From Neelides folsomi (taxonomy: Eukaryota > Arthropoda > Collembola > Neelipleona > Neelidae), in assembly GCA_034687125.1 (NCBI GenBank), contig JAQGBZ010000103.1, positions 62,001 to 126,000 on the forward strand: 64,000 nucleotides of DNA, given 5' to 3'. Made by a program: the position numbers and the translations under genes. Under the pieces are notes generated by a model. It worked only from the letters and a program-made list of their open reading frames with translations, was not told where the DNA came from and ran no database searches. Positions within the stretch are counted from its first letter, which is position 1. Every line of letters begins with the position of its first letter. Of this stretch, positions 40,901 through 50,523 are shown piece after piece.

Positions 40901-43852
40901 GAAAATGTCCGTGCGAGTGTTTGTACATATTTTCAACTGGGGATAACGATAGGGTGTGAGATTAAAGGTAGATGACCATCTTGAATAATAATATGATAAT
41001 TATACTCGTACTGTTAAACTTTTAGCTTTATGAGAAAGGGATCGGGAAGTTGATTATGGTTATATGACGAATATTGAGAAATCTTATTCAAAGATTAATA
41101 TACAGGGACGACGCTAGTATTATTCATAATATGGTAATGAAGAGAAATATGTATAGTGGGATTTGGATTGTTACGTTAATTGTTGGGCTATATCAGGTTT
41201 AAGAAGTAGGGAAAGAAAGGATTATGATTATTATTATTATTTAACTACCCTCATCTTATCTTTATTATCAATGTAATAACCAGAGAGTTGAAAAATAATC
41301 AGCTATTAAATTATTCTTGCAGTGACTATACCAGGCCAACCTTACAATTAAATTCTCCATATATTATCTCTATATCCAACATTTATATGAACTAAAATAT
41401 ATGTATTGTAATTAAGATTGGAATATAGCTCCAATATTTATTAATTATTAATAATTAAATATATTTAATAATTGTAATAATTCTTCTACAATTGAAAAAA
41501 AACAATTCTTGTGTAAAAAAAATTACAAGAGTTTGATTCGCATGCATGAAAATTTCATTATTAAAATGTTATATATTTATTTAATGTCTGTGCTTGAGTG
41601 TCGTCGTCGTCTGTAATTACAATTAAACTACGTTAATTAAATAAATTATACATGTTAAAAAGTAGAGAGTAGAGGAATAATAATATTTAAAATATTGTAA
41701 TTTATTTCTTGGGAGGAGGAAGGAACTGGGCAAAGTTCTTTTGTGTCGTCCTCGTTCTCCCCCATTTCTGTATCTCATGGAGCCATACCATTAAAAATTA
41801 AATGTAATACCATAAAAGTAAATATATGCGAATGAGCCGTGGCGTCGTGGGACTCTTTTGTGTTGTAAATTACATATAATAATATTAAATAAATGCAAAT
41901 GCGCCAAGCCTGCATTATATTATAAAAATCTATTTACTCTCCATTTCCAATTTATTCCTCAGGTTCGACCCATATGAAATCATACGAGCGAGAGCAGGCA
42001 TACAAGTTTTACATATTAAGATAAATAATATATACGCCACATGCATAATGCAGCCATTTGAATATCGGCCCCGACCATTGTGAACATCAGAAGGAAGGAG
42101 TGTAAATTAATAATGAGGGGAAATGTATTCAGGCGCTCTTTTTCTATTAAAGAATGAAATATTAATAATATTTTTTATACGTGGGTCCCAATAGGAAATC
42201 TTAATTGGGAAATATAAAGTCCTGCATTAAATATACTTTTTTCATATAAAATTTTGCTTGCATAATACCTATTTATTTATATAATATCTACTATACAGAG
42301 ATATATTATTCATACAGAGACTTTATTTAAATGGATTTGATTAGACCTTGCATTTAAACATACCCATTTCATTTTCATATTTCTCACTCTTGAACCAAAG
42401 GGAATATTAATTATTCAATCATAGAATTTATTCAATATATAAATAATAATGTTGAGGGATTGCGTGGCCGAGTTTTTGAATAACTAAACTATTATTTAAT
42501 TTTAATATATTCATTTCCCAACTTTGCTCTGGGTCATAAATTTCATAAAGATAATTAAACTCATTTATTCTATTTATATTGTATAGGAGTGGGACGTCGC
42601 AGAGAGAAAATTACAAACATTATTAATTTTTTCATGAATTGCTCTAATGAATAATGATAGCAGTTAAACCTCCACTTTTATAAATCTTATATAAATTGGA
42701 TAAAGAAATTAAAATTATATATTCCCATCCTCGTAATTGCAAATCTCGTCCGGTTGTAGAATCCTTAGCCTCAATTCCAAAATATGCACGGGTGATCTCA
42801 AATCTCTCAATGACCTCAATCACCAAATTCCTCCAAAGGTATATGAAGTATCAATGAATATTTTCAAAGATGAATTTGATGAATCAATGTGTTTACATTA
42901 AACGTGAATCAATTCAAAGTTTAATCAGCAGTTAGCAGTTGCATAAACAGTAAAATACAACGGTTGTTTTTAATAAGAAGAACGTTGAAATTGAATCTCT
43001 TCACTTCCTTCCCCTCCATCTATTTATTACTATCCAAATAAACTTCATATTTTAATGTAAACTGTAAACAGTTAGATTTAAATATAGCCAGAGGAATGAA
43101 TTCTTGTATGAGTTGCATATTGGTACATGCACACGCAGAAGTATTTCGGATTTGTATTGGAGAATTCTCTGTGATGGGAAAGGAGAAGATCGAATAAATA
43201 TTTACAAGATTTTTTTAGTAAACCCTTCTTTATTTTTCTTCGTGTTTTTTCATCAATTGAACTGACGATAATGAATTGTGAGGAAATTATTTATGTTTTA
43301 TTTTTACGAAACTCAAAGCGTGTAAATAAAACGTGGCCTTAATTCAAAAATTAAACATTAATGATTTGATAGATTAAACACAATTATTTATTTATATTGG
43401 GAATTCGGAGTCTAATTGTAAATGAGGTTCAACTTTCAACAGAATATCATTAAATAAAAGGAACGTACCATCAAATATAATGCTTAAATGTGTGCAAATG
43501 ATAGGCATCAAAGATCAAACATGTCTCACGCTCACGAGCATTATGTGAGTATTTGATAATATTAAATAATATATATTATTTAATGGTATAAAATTATTAT
43601 TATTATATTATTTGTTTTTTACTATTTTTTCTGTATAATAATTTACTTAAAGAGTTAAATAATAAATAATTTCGTTATCAAATAATTAGAACAGGTTGAA
43701 TTTGAATTTTTCATGTAAAAAGTAATAAAAGGTAATCGCTTAGCATTGCATATTAAATTTTGAATATAATTCGGCAAATGTGAATCATCGTAAAAAGAGT
43801 TATTAATTTGTTAATCAAATGATCAAATGCACCAAATTCACCAACTGTTGTT

Positions 43853-43873
43853 AATAAATAAATAAATAAATAA
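43853..43873. repeat. (AAAT)n microsatellite
   Basis: Five tandem AAAT units in intergenic DNA. Confidence 0.85.
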
Positions 43874-44714
43874 TTTTTTAACTCAGGGCCTCACTGAAGG
43901 TTCAATGCCCTTATAAAAGACATTAAAGTTAAAGGAATTTCAGTGTTTAATTAATAAAAACCATCTGCTCTCCTCTCCTACGACGTACAATTAACGTAAA
44001 CGTAAAATGTATGTACATAATCAATTTCCTTTTAATTAATTAATTTATTATTTACCTTTATTTGTTTACCTTTGAGAACTGCTTGCTGTTAATTGCTTTT
44101 TGGGAAGGAAAAATCTGCTACGTACAACTTTTAATTATATTACCTAATATAGTTACTGTTAATTAAACTATAAAATCTTTATATCATTTTTACACTAAAT
44201 TATAACATGTTATACATATCTTGTAAAAAATGATTAATTATTCAAGATATTTAAAACTCAATACTTTATTAACGAATGCTTTAATACGATAATTATAGTA
44301 TACAATTTATAAAATAAATATTGATTTCCTCATATTGATTCGTTATTTTGAAATATATTCGTTTCCATTAAATGTCTGGAAAAATGAACGTTTATTTGCT
44401 TCAACTTTAAAACGTTGAATGTGATGTTAAATTTAAATTTAAATGTTATGTTAATTGGTCCTAAGATTTAAATTGATGATGAGGTTAAATGAGTGACGTT
44501 GAAAGGTAGATCTGGAAAGGAAAGATAAAAATTGAAGGTCTTTTAAAATGAAAAGAGCCGAGTGGAACTTGAGATTTGGCATATGAAATATTTCTCGCTC
44601 TCCACGTGTGGCGTAGATTGATCAGAACCAGATGTTAAATATTTTCTCTTCTTTTTCTTTCTCACAATCTCTTATCATTTTGAAGACCAAAATTGAGGAT
44701 CAAAAGTGACAAAA

Positions 44715-44738
44715 ATTGACCAATTGACCAATTGATCA
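44715..44738. repeat. Three tandem 8-bp units just before the SLC66A3-A start
   Basis: ATTGACCA, ATTGACCA, ATTGATCA stand end to end and finish three bases before the start codon at 44742. They lie in the 5' leader and could affect start selection or be a chance repeat. Confidence 0.7.
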
Positions 44739-44741
44739 AAA

Positions 44742-45730
44742 ATGGATTTATTAATTGACTTTTGTAATATTTCTACAATAATTGTTTGCTTTGTGTGCAA
44801 AGTTCCGCAGATTTTGACAATTTACAAGAGTGGGAGTATTGCCGGTATCAGTTTGGTCAGTATTTTTGTCGAACTCCTTGGGTGAGTTATTTTACTTAAT
44901 TTTTAATTGTTTAAAGACTTAAGTTTGACGAACCATCGAGGTATCTATATTTTATAATATTGAAACTTTTCATATTTAAATATTTATTTTAAATTGAGAT
45001 TGACATTTTGATTTTCAAGGTACACAATCGTCCTTTGTTACAATGTGTTCAAAGAATATCCATTACTGGCTTACTTCGAATATTCTCTTTTGGTTGTTCA
45101 AGACATCATTTTGATTCTTCTAATTTACAAATTAATGGGAAGATTGGACGTTGTAAAATTCGGATGTATCGGAGGATTCCTGGCTATTTTTTATTCATTT
45201 ATTCATGGAATTCCTCACTCGGCTATTTTGCCATTCTTAATTGTAGGTAAAATAAAATTTAATTTTTATACAACTAGTTAAGATATGCAACCTAATTATC
45301 ATTATAATTATGGATTTTTAATAAATTCTAGCAAATGGCAACTCCAATCTCAGCCTCAAGTAAAATCATCCAATTAAAAGAAATCTGGAGATCGAAAAAT
45401 TCCGAAAGTGTTTCAATTCTCACTTGGCTTATTTCTGCCTATACATGCATCAGTAAGTTGCGGAATGATAATCTTCCTATAATACAATATTTATTCATTG
45501 AAAATAATTTATATCATAAATTAAATAAATGATAACCGAGTTTAACTATTTTGTTTTATTTCTTAGCGAGGATCGTGACAACTGTGATACAAACTGGAGA
45601 TGTTGTGCTTCTAATGAATTATATCGTTGCTCTTGTTCTCAACGGACTCATTATCATTTCCGCACTCAATTTCAAAGGAAAAAAGACGAAATCGAAAAAG
45701 TCCACAGAAGCTAAGAAAAAGATTAAGTAA
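44742..45730 (+). CDS. SLC66A3: SLC66A3 (PQ-loop repeat protein 3), copy A
   Basis: A multi-pass PQ-loop membrane protein of the SLC66 family, related to MPDU1 and cystinosin. Its transported substrate is not established. Exons: 44742-44881, 45020-45242, 45332-45452, 45567-45730, in phases 2, 0 and 1, giving 215 aa (human about 202). Landmarks: the PQ dipeptide in KVPQI at residues 22-23, the YPLLAYFEYSLLVVQD..L block that closely resembles human SLC66A3, ISASSKIIQL, and AYTCITRIVTT followed by TGD. The C-terminus is a lysine-rich cytosolic tail. Exon 2 ends at an unusual GTAGGT donor; the nearby GTAAAA donor four bases on would break the frame. AATAAA signals lie at 45778 and 45889. It is the left member of a duplicated pair with 47934-48936 and is followed by a laminin-derived gene, as its partner is. 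Confidence 0.92.
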
Positions 45731-46215
45731 AGCGAATCAATCGCTTCCAAATATGCAATCGAATCAATCAAAATGACAATAAATAATGAAGTGCCAAATT
45801 CATTAGCAAATGTTATTTAATTACCTAAACTAATCAATTACCTTAAATTTATGTATTTAATTCCTAAGACATTAAAATGTGATCAAAGAATAAAGACTTG
45901 ATATGATGTGTCGCTTTCATATTACTAAATAATTTGCCTCTTTTAATTATTAACCAATTACATTCGATTCATTAATGGATGCTTTGCTGTTTGAAGTATA
46001 TATATATACCATATATTATAACTTAAATGATATCAAAGTGATGTTTTTCCTCTAACGCAATTTCATAAAACTTGAAGAGTTGTATTGGTAGAGTTAATCT
46101 CTCGAGGTGCGTCTCCCATATTGGTATTAATAGATTTAAAGTATTGGTTTAATGTGACACTTTTTATATCCTGATTGAAGATTTTAGTTGAGACATTCGG
46201 CCTCTGAAGGATTCA
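45731..46215. other. Spacer between SLC66A3-A and the mini-laminin
   Basis: The 3' UTR of SLC66A3-A, with AATAAA at 45778-45783 and 45889-45894, then the leader of the mini-laminin gene. The last 25 bases before the mini-laminin ATG (GAGACATTCGGCCTCTGAAGG) resemble the leader of the full laminin gene near 50281-50304. Confidence 0.6.
45889..45894 (+). terminator. Candidate poly(A) signal of SLC66A3-A
   Basis: AATAAA about 160 nt after the stop; a second AATAAA is nearer, at 45778-45783. Either could serve. Confidence 0.5.
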
Positions 46216-47173
46216 ATGGAGAAGATAATTTTGTTTTCAGTTCTTGGACTTTTACTCGTTTGCCAAGGTTCGTTATTTAACTTATTAGTGAGTTATTAAA
46301 ATACATACATATCATTAATGTGCATTTTATAAATGTAATAAAAACTTTAATTTATATGCATATTGAATTGCATTGAGAAATTATTATTGAATATACTAAT
46401 TTAAAAATATATTTTAGTATTTTTGTTATTTAGTCGTTATTTTGTGTAATTGATTGTTATTTATTATGAATTAAAGAAGTCCAAAGTCATTTGACTGTTT
46501 CGAACGGAAATTATCTTTGTGGTGAAAATGGCCAATGTAAATGTAAGGTGAATTTTGCTGGAACTAATTGTGACAAATGTGCAGAAATGTTTTATGATTA
46601 TCCTCAATGCAAACGTAATAAATATTCCAAATTAAATTAATTTCTTGATGATTTTTACTTAATTTGATTGTTAATTCAAAGTTAATGTAATTAATTCTTC
46701 TTGTATTATTAGCATGTAATTGCGACCCCAATAATTCATATTCGCTTTTTTGCGACCAAATTACTGGACAATGTGAATGTATGGTTGATTGGGCCTTTGG
46801 GGGTCGTCGGTGTAATCAATGTGAACAAGGATTTTACAATTATCCAACTTGTTTGGGTAAATATAATAAGACACTATTACATATTTAATAATAGTTTTAT
46901 AAGTAAATTTAACTAAATGATTTAATTATTTTCACATCTTTAGATTGTAAATGTGATCCATATGGGACTGAAGGAAATTGTGACAGCCAAACTGGAGAAT
47001 GTGTTTGTAAAGAAGGCTATGGAGGACCAAGATGTGATAAATGTTTACCGGCATTTCACCGCTACCCCGATTGCTGGCATTGTGATTGCAGCATGATTGG
47101 AACAGAATGTCAACCGAGAACAATCAGGAAAAATGTTCTCCAAGCTTTATTTACTTATTTTTGTGTTTTATAG
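46216..47173 (+). CDS. Mini-laminin: signal peptide plus laminin-EGF modules
   Basis: A small predicted secreted protein derived from the laminin alpha gene. Exons: 46216-46267, 46480-46614, 46713-46856, 46944-47173, all joined in phase 1, giving 186 aa. Exon 1 encodes a signal peptide, MEKIILFSVLGLLLVCQ, alike in position and residues to that of the full laminin. Exon 2 is a partial LE module (CGENGQCKCK...FAGTNCDKC), exon 3 a full LE module, and exon 4 a full LE module plus the start of another (CDCSMIGTEC). A 20-residue tail unlike laminin then ends at TAG. They correspond in order to exons 1, 8 (second half), 9 and 10 of the laminin at 50305. In exon 4 versus exon 10, I count 29 of 43 aligned residues identical. 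LamN, the other domains and the coiled coil are absent, so it cannot join a laminin trimer. The open frame and splice sites are intact. It may be a working gene or a young relic; expression is unknown. Confidence 0.82.
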
Positions 47174-47933
47174 ACTATATACACAATCACAGACAAAATT
47201 ACATTTAGATGCGAATCGGGCAAAACTGTTAAAGTTGAATAATAATAATTTAAATTACTTTTAATTTAAAAATATATTTGGATTTATTAATTTCATGCCA
47301 AATAATAAGAGTTAGATTTTAATTTGTTCTTTAATTTATTTCATGATATTTTTTCTTAAAACTAAGAAATTGTTTGTAATTTCATTTCAATCAGTTTAAA
47401 TTGAGACTTTGCTTAGATCCACCGATCGGAAACTGAAGTTTACAATATAGGGCTTATAGCCAAAACAGAAAATGAGAGTATTTTTTATTATATTTACCCT
47501 TTAGTTTATACAAAGATTTATGTTTCTGTAGTCTGAAAGTAGTAAAACAGTAAAAGAGATAGGGAAGGAATTTTTTTAGCTCTTCATGATTTGTCAACTG
47601 ATTTCTCTTTTTACACTTACAAAAGGTCTAATTTGATTCTAATGGGTTTTTACCACATCGCCAGAATGAATAAATGAATATGGAACGAGGTTTATGAGAT
47701 CGAGAGGTGCGTGGATGAATATTTATGAAAATCGTCAACCCCTCAACTTCTCATTTCCTCTCATTGTCTCTTTATTGCTTATTATACCAAGTTTAGTTGT
47801 GTTGGGTTGGTGTAAACTTGTGCAGCGTCCAGTTCCTGTTGTGTATTTACCAATGTCTAAATTAATCCCCTGATTTTAATCCGTTTAGGAAATCCATTAT
47901 AAATTGTAATTAAAAGGGAAATAAATAATTAAA
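47174..47933. other. Spacer between mini-laminin and SLC66A3-B
   Basis: About 760 bp, AT-rich, holding the mini-laminin 3' end and the SLC66A3-B promoter. The best poly(A)-like hexamer is far from the stop (an AATAAA near 47671). I see no remains of the missing laminin exons by eye. Confidence 0.5.
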
Positions 47934-48936
47934 ATGGGAAGTAGAAATCAATTTTTATTGCGGATGTTCTTTACATGGACGAGCATCGGGAGCGGATTTG
48001 TTGGGAAAATTCCGCAGATTTTTATGGTGGAGAAAACGAATGGCGTGGCGGGTTACAGTTTATTTGCAGTTTTTGTTGAACTTATAGGGTAATCTAAAAC
48101 CATTTACAAAACGTATCTAATATTTTTAACTTTAGTATTTTTATTTTATAATTATTATTATTTAATTTAATAGGCATTTGATATTTGTGAGTTTTCACAT
48201 TTTAAACAAATCACAACCTGCAGAATATTTTGGCCAGATGACATCATCCTTTCAGAATCTCGTTCTCATCTTCGTTTCTCTTTATTACCTTAATGAATTA
48301 AGTCCTGAAAAAATATTTCCAATAGTTGCTCTCATGGGACTTTTCTTTTTACACATTCTCGAGCTTGTTCCTTTTAATACACATATCTTATTTTTAATGG
48401 TAAGATTTGATCCATTACTATTTGCAATTTATATAATTGATTCAATGATTTATAATGTGATCATCTTTGTAATTCAATATTAATTTTGCTTTTTATAGAA
48501 ATTCACTGGATTGATATACAGTTTGAGCAAAATCATCCAAATTAATAAGATGTGGTCGCAAATGAATGCTGAATGTGTTTCTTTTCTTACATGCATAATT
48601 GCAATTTACGCAGATTTAGGTAAAAAACCAAATCAATCTTTAGAAAACTTTTCATATAAGGCAAAAAATAATAATGCTGATAAAATGTGTGGTAATTATG
48701 TATAGTATTTGTACTTTTATATTGGATTGCAATTTATCTTTTATTCTTTTAATATAATTTAAATTTCAGCCACATTGATGAATCTCACAATTTTACGAGA
48801 AGATAAAAAGAAGGGCGAATGTCCCATACAAATTTTCATTTCAATCGGACTCAACATTCTCATCCTTCTTTCCGCCGTTTATTTGCAAAAGCGATACAAA
48901 ACATTTGCTAGAAAAGCAGAGAAAAAAACTGATTAA
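47934..48936 (+). CDS. SLC66A3-like PQ-loop protein, diverged copy B
   Basis: A paralogue of the gene at 44742. Exons: 47934-48088, 48174-48399, 48499-48619, 48770-48936, giving 222 aa. Intron number and phases (2, 0, 1) and even the 121-nt third exon are identical to copy A, so common origin is secure. Retained features are KIPQI (PQ at residues 27-28), GYSLFAVFVELIG, SKIIQI..MW and several hydrophobic spans. The rest has drifted: the FEYSLLVVQD block is only weakly kept, and the AYTC-TRIVTT..TGD block of copy A is replaced by AIYADLGATLMN. The C-terminus remains lysine-rich. The frame is intact and splice sites are canonical. AATAAA follows at 48963. It is possibly neofunctionalised; if the function is shared with SLC66A3, it remains a membrane PQ-loop protein. 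Its neighbour is the full laminin. Confidence 0.82.
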
Positions 48937-50304
48937 AAAATCAACTCAATTCCAATCACTTAAATAAATAATGATATAAATATTCAACATATGTAATCCA
49001 TTTTGTAAAAGTATATAAATAATTCCATTGTTGTAAAATTCAAATTTTAAAATCTTCTAATCATATAAAACTAAAATACAAGAATGAATTAATAAATGAT
49101 TATTATTACAGTGCTTAATCTTGCTATATAAAATAGTACATGTATGAGAAATGTTATTTATAATATGTTTATAAAGTGTATGTTATTAATACAAATGGGA
49201 TGTTTTCCTGAGTTCAGTGTTTGATGGAATGGAATGGAAATCTTAAGAGTCCGAGTGTGTTTGATATACAGGATGGCAGAGATGTTTAAAGAAGCGAGGA
49301 GTGTCACAAGGAAAGTTGCTTGTGTGAGCCTACCAACTTGTTACATATAAAATTTCGCTGATAAGGTTCCAAAAGGGATCTGAGGAATCTCTTCCCATGC
49401 TCTAACATACTAATACATTCATAGTAATATACATACCTATACATGTATGTATGGTACATAGGTATACTGATAGTTATGGAGAAAAACATTTGGTCTTATG
49501 GTCAGTATATAATTCTTATGAACATGGTGGTAAATACACGAGGGATGGATGTTAAGATTTAGGTTATAAGGGGCCTTTGGACAAAAGGGTCTTTGGAGAT
49601 GAAACTTGAACTTTTTCATCGCCCACCTTGCCCTTTAGGCTCCTTCTCCCTTTTTCATCTCTTAAGGATGGGCGGATGGGCGAAGGTCGTTCCTTGGAAG
49701 ATCCACAGGGACCTTCTTCGACGACCCCTTACAAACATTCCCTTACACTTTCAACTGGAGAATCCAAGAATTGGATATGTCCATTCAGAACTGGGCTCTG
49801 TGTGTAGTTGGCTCTAACTCGTCTTTCTGATAACAACATCTTCATCTTCCTCCAACTTCCACCCCCACAACCACCAAATTTTATCTCTCACTGCCTTCGA
49901 ACATATTTAATATTATTCTCCAGCTCTCCAGACCCTCTCTTGATAAACTTACCCAGGAAAGTTCAATCCTCTATTCCTATTAAACAACATCCATAATATA
50001 CAAAGATACATACACACTCTTGGAAAGTTCAAATACTCTTTTTAATATTAATATAATACTTTCAGATAATATAACTAGACATTTATTTATTGGAATCGGA
50101 AACACATAGAGTGAATATATGGAAAGAGTTCTGAGATGAATTTGCGTGAGTGAATCATTGGTTTGGATGGGTCCGGTACAGTCAGTCTGTGGAAGAAACT
50201 TGTGAGTGTGTTTGGTCCACAATCAAATCCCAATTTCCCTTTTTATCCCTAAGAATGTGGAGGTAGTTGTGAGTGCTCAGGAGAACCTTCGACCCTTCGG
50301 AAGA
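48937..50304. other. Spacer and laminin promoter / 5' leader
   Basis: About 1.4 kb. It starts with the SLC66A3-B 3' UTR (AATAAA at 48963-48968). A GC-richer stretch at about 49590-49860 could be a promoter or leader exon of the laminin gene. The open frame there has no family resemblance. The region should hold the laminin promoter, but no core element stands out. Confidence 0.5.
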
Positions 50305-50523
50305 ATGGAGGGCCGAATTTTGTTCTCAATTCTTGGAATTCTCCTCGTGGGGCAAACGAGCCGTGGCGAGCAGAGGGTTTTGACACCGCCGTATTTTAAT
50401 TTGGCTGAAGGGAGAAACATCACGGCGACGGCGACGTGCGGGGAAGAACGGCGTGAACTTTATTGTAAACTTGTGGGTGCAAATTCTGATAATGATGTCA
50501 ATATTAATCTCATCCAGGGACAG
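50305..50523 (+). other. LanA: Laminin exon 1: signal peptide and start of LamN
   Basis: The start ATG at 50305 opens [17 protein letters not shown], a hydrophobic signal peptide, followed by the LamN opening ([12 protein letters not shown], then TATCGEE). The upstream frame is open to 50206 but has only non-ATG starts in that stretch. This exon's first 17 codons and leader are matched by the mini-laminin at 46216. Confidence 0.9.

Larger units (their letters stand above)
37978..44741. other. Gene-free AT-rich region downstream of bab
   Basis: About 6.8 kb holding the bab 3' UTR at its left end and the SLC66A3-A promoter at its right. It is strongly AT-rich, with A/T runs and an AAAT microsatellite at 43853-43873. 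No coding frame, RNA gene or transposon is recognised. Confidence 0.55.

Noticed and set aside
45243-45247. GTAAAA donor at 45247 for SLC66A3-A exon 2
   Set aside because: It would end the exon in phase 1 and put exon 3 out of frame; GTAGGT at 45243 keeps the family sequence.
44742-48936. Assignment of the two PQ-loop genes to MPDU1
   Set aside because: The length, the YPLLAYFEY..QD block and the AYTC-TRI motif fit SLC66A3 (PQLC3) better than MPDU1, which has a longer N-terminus and two clear PQ motifs.
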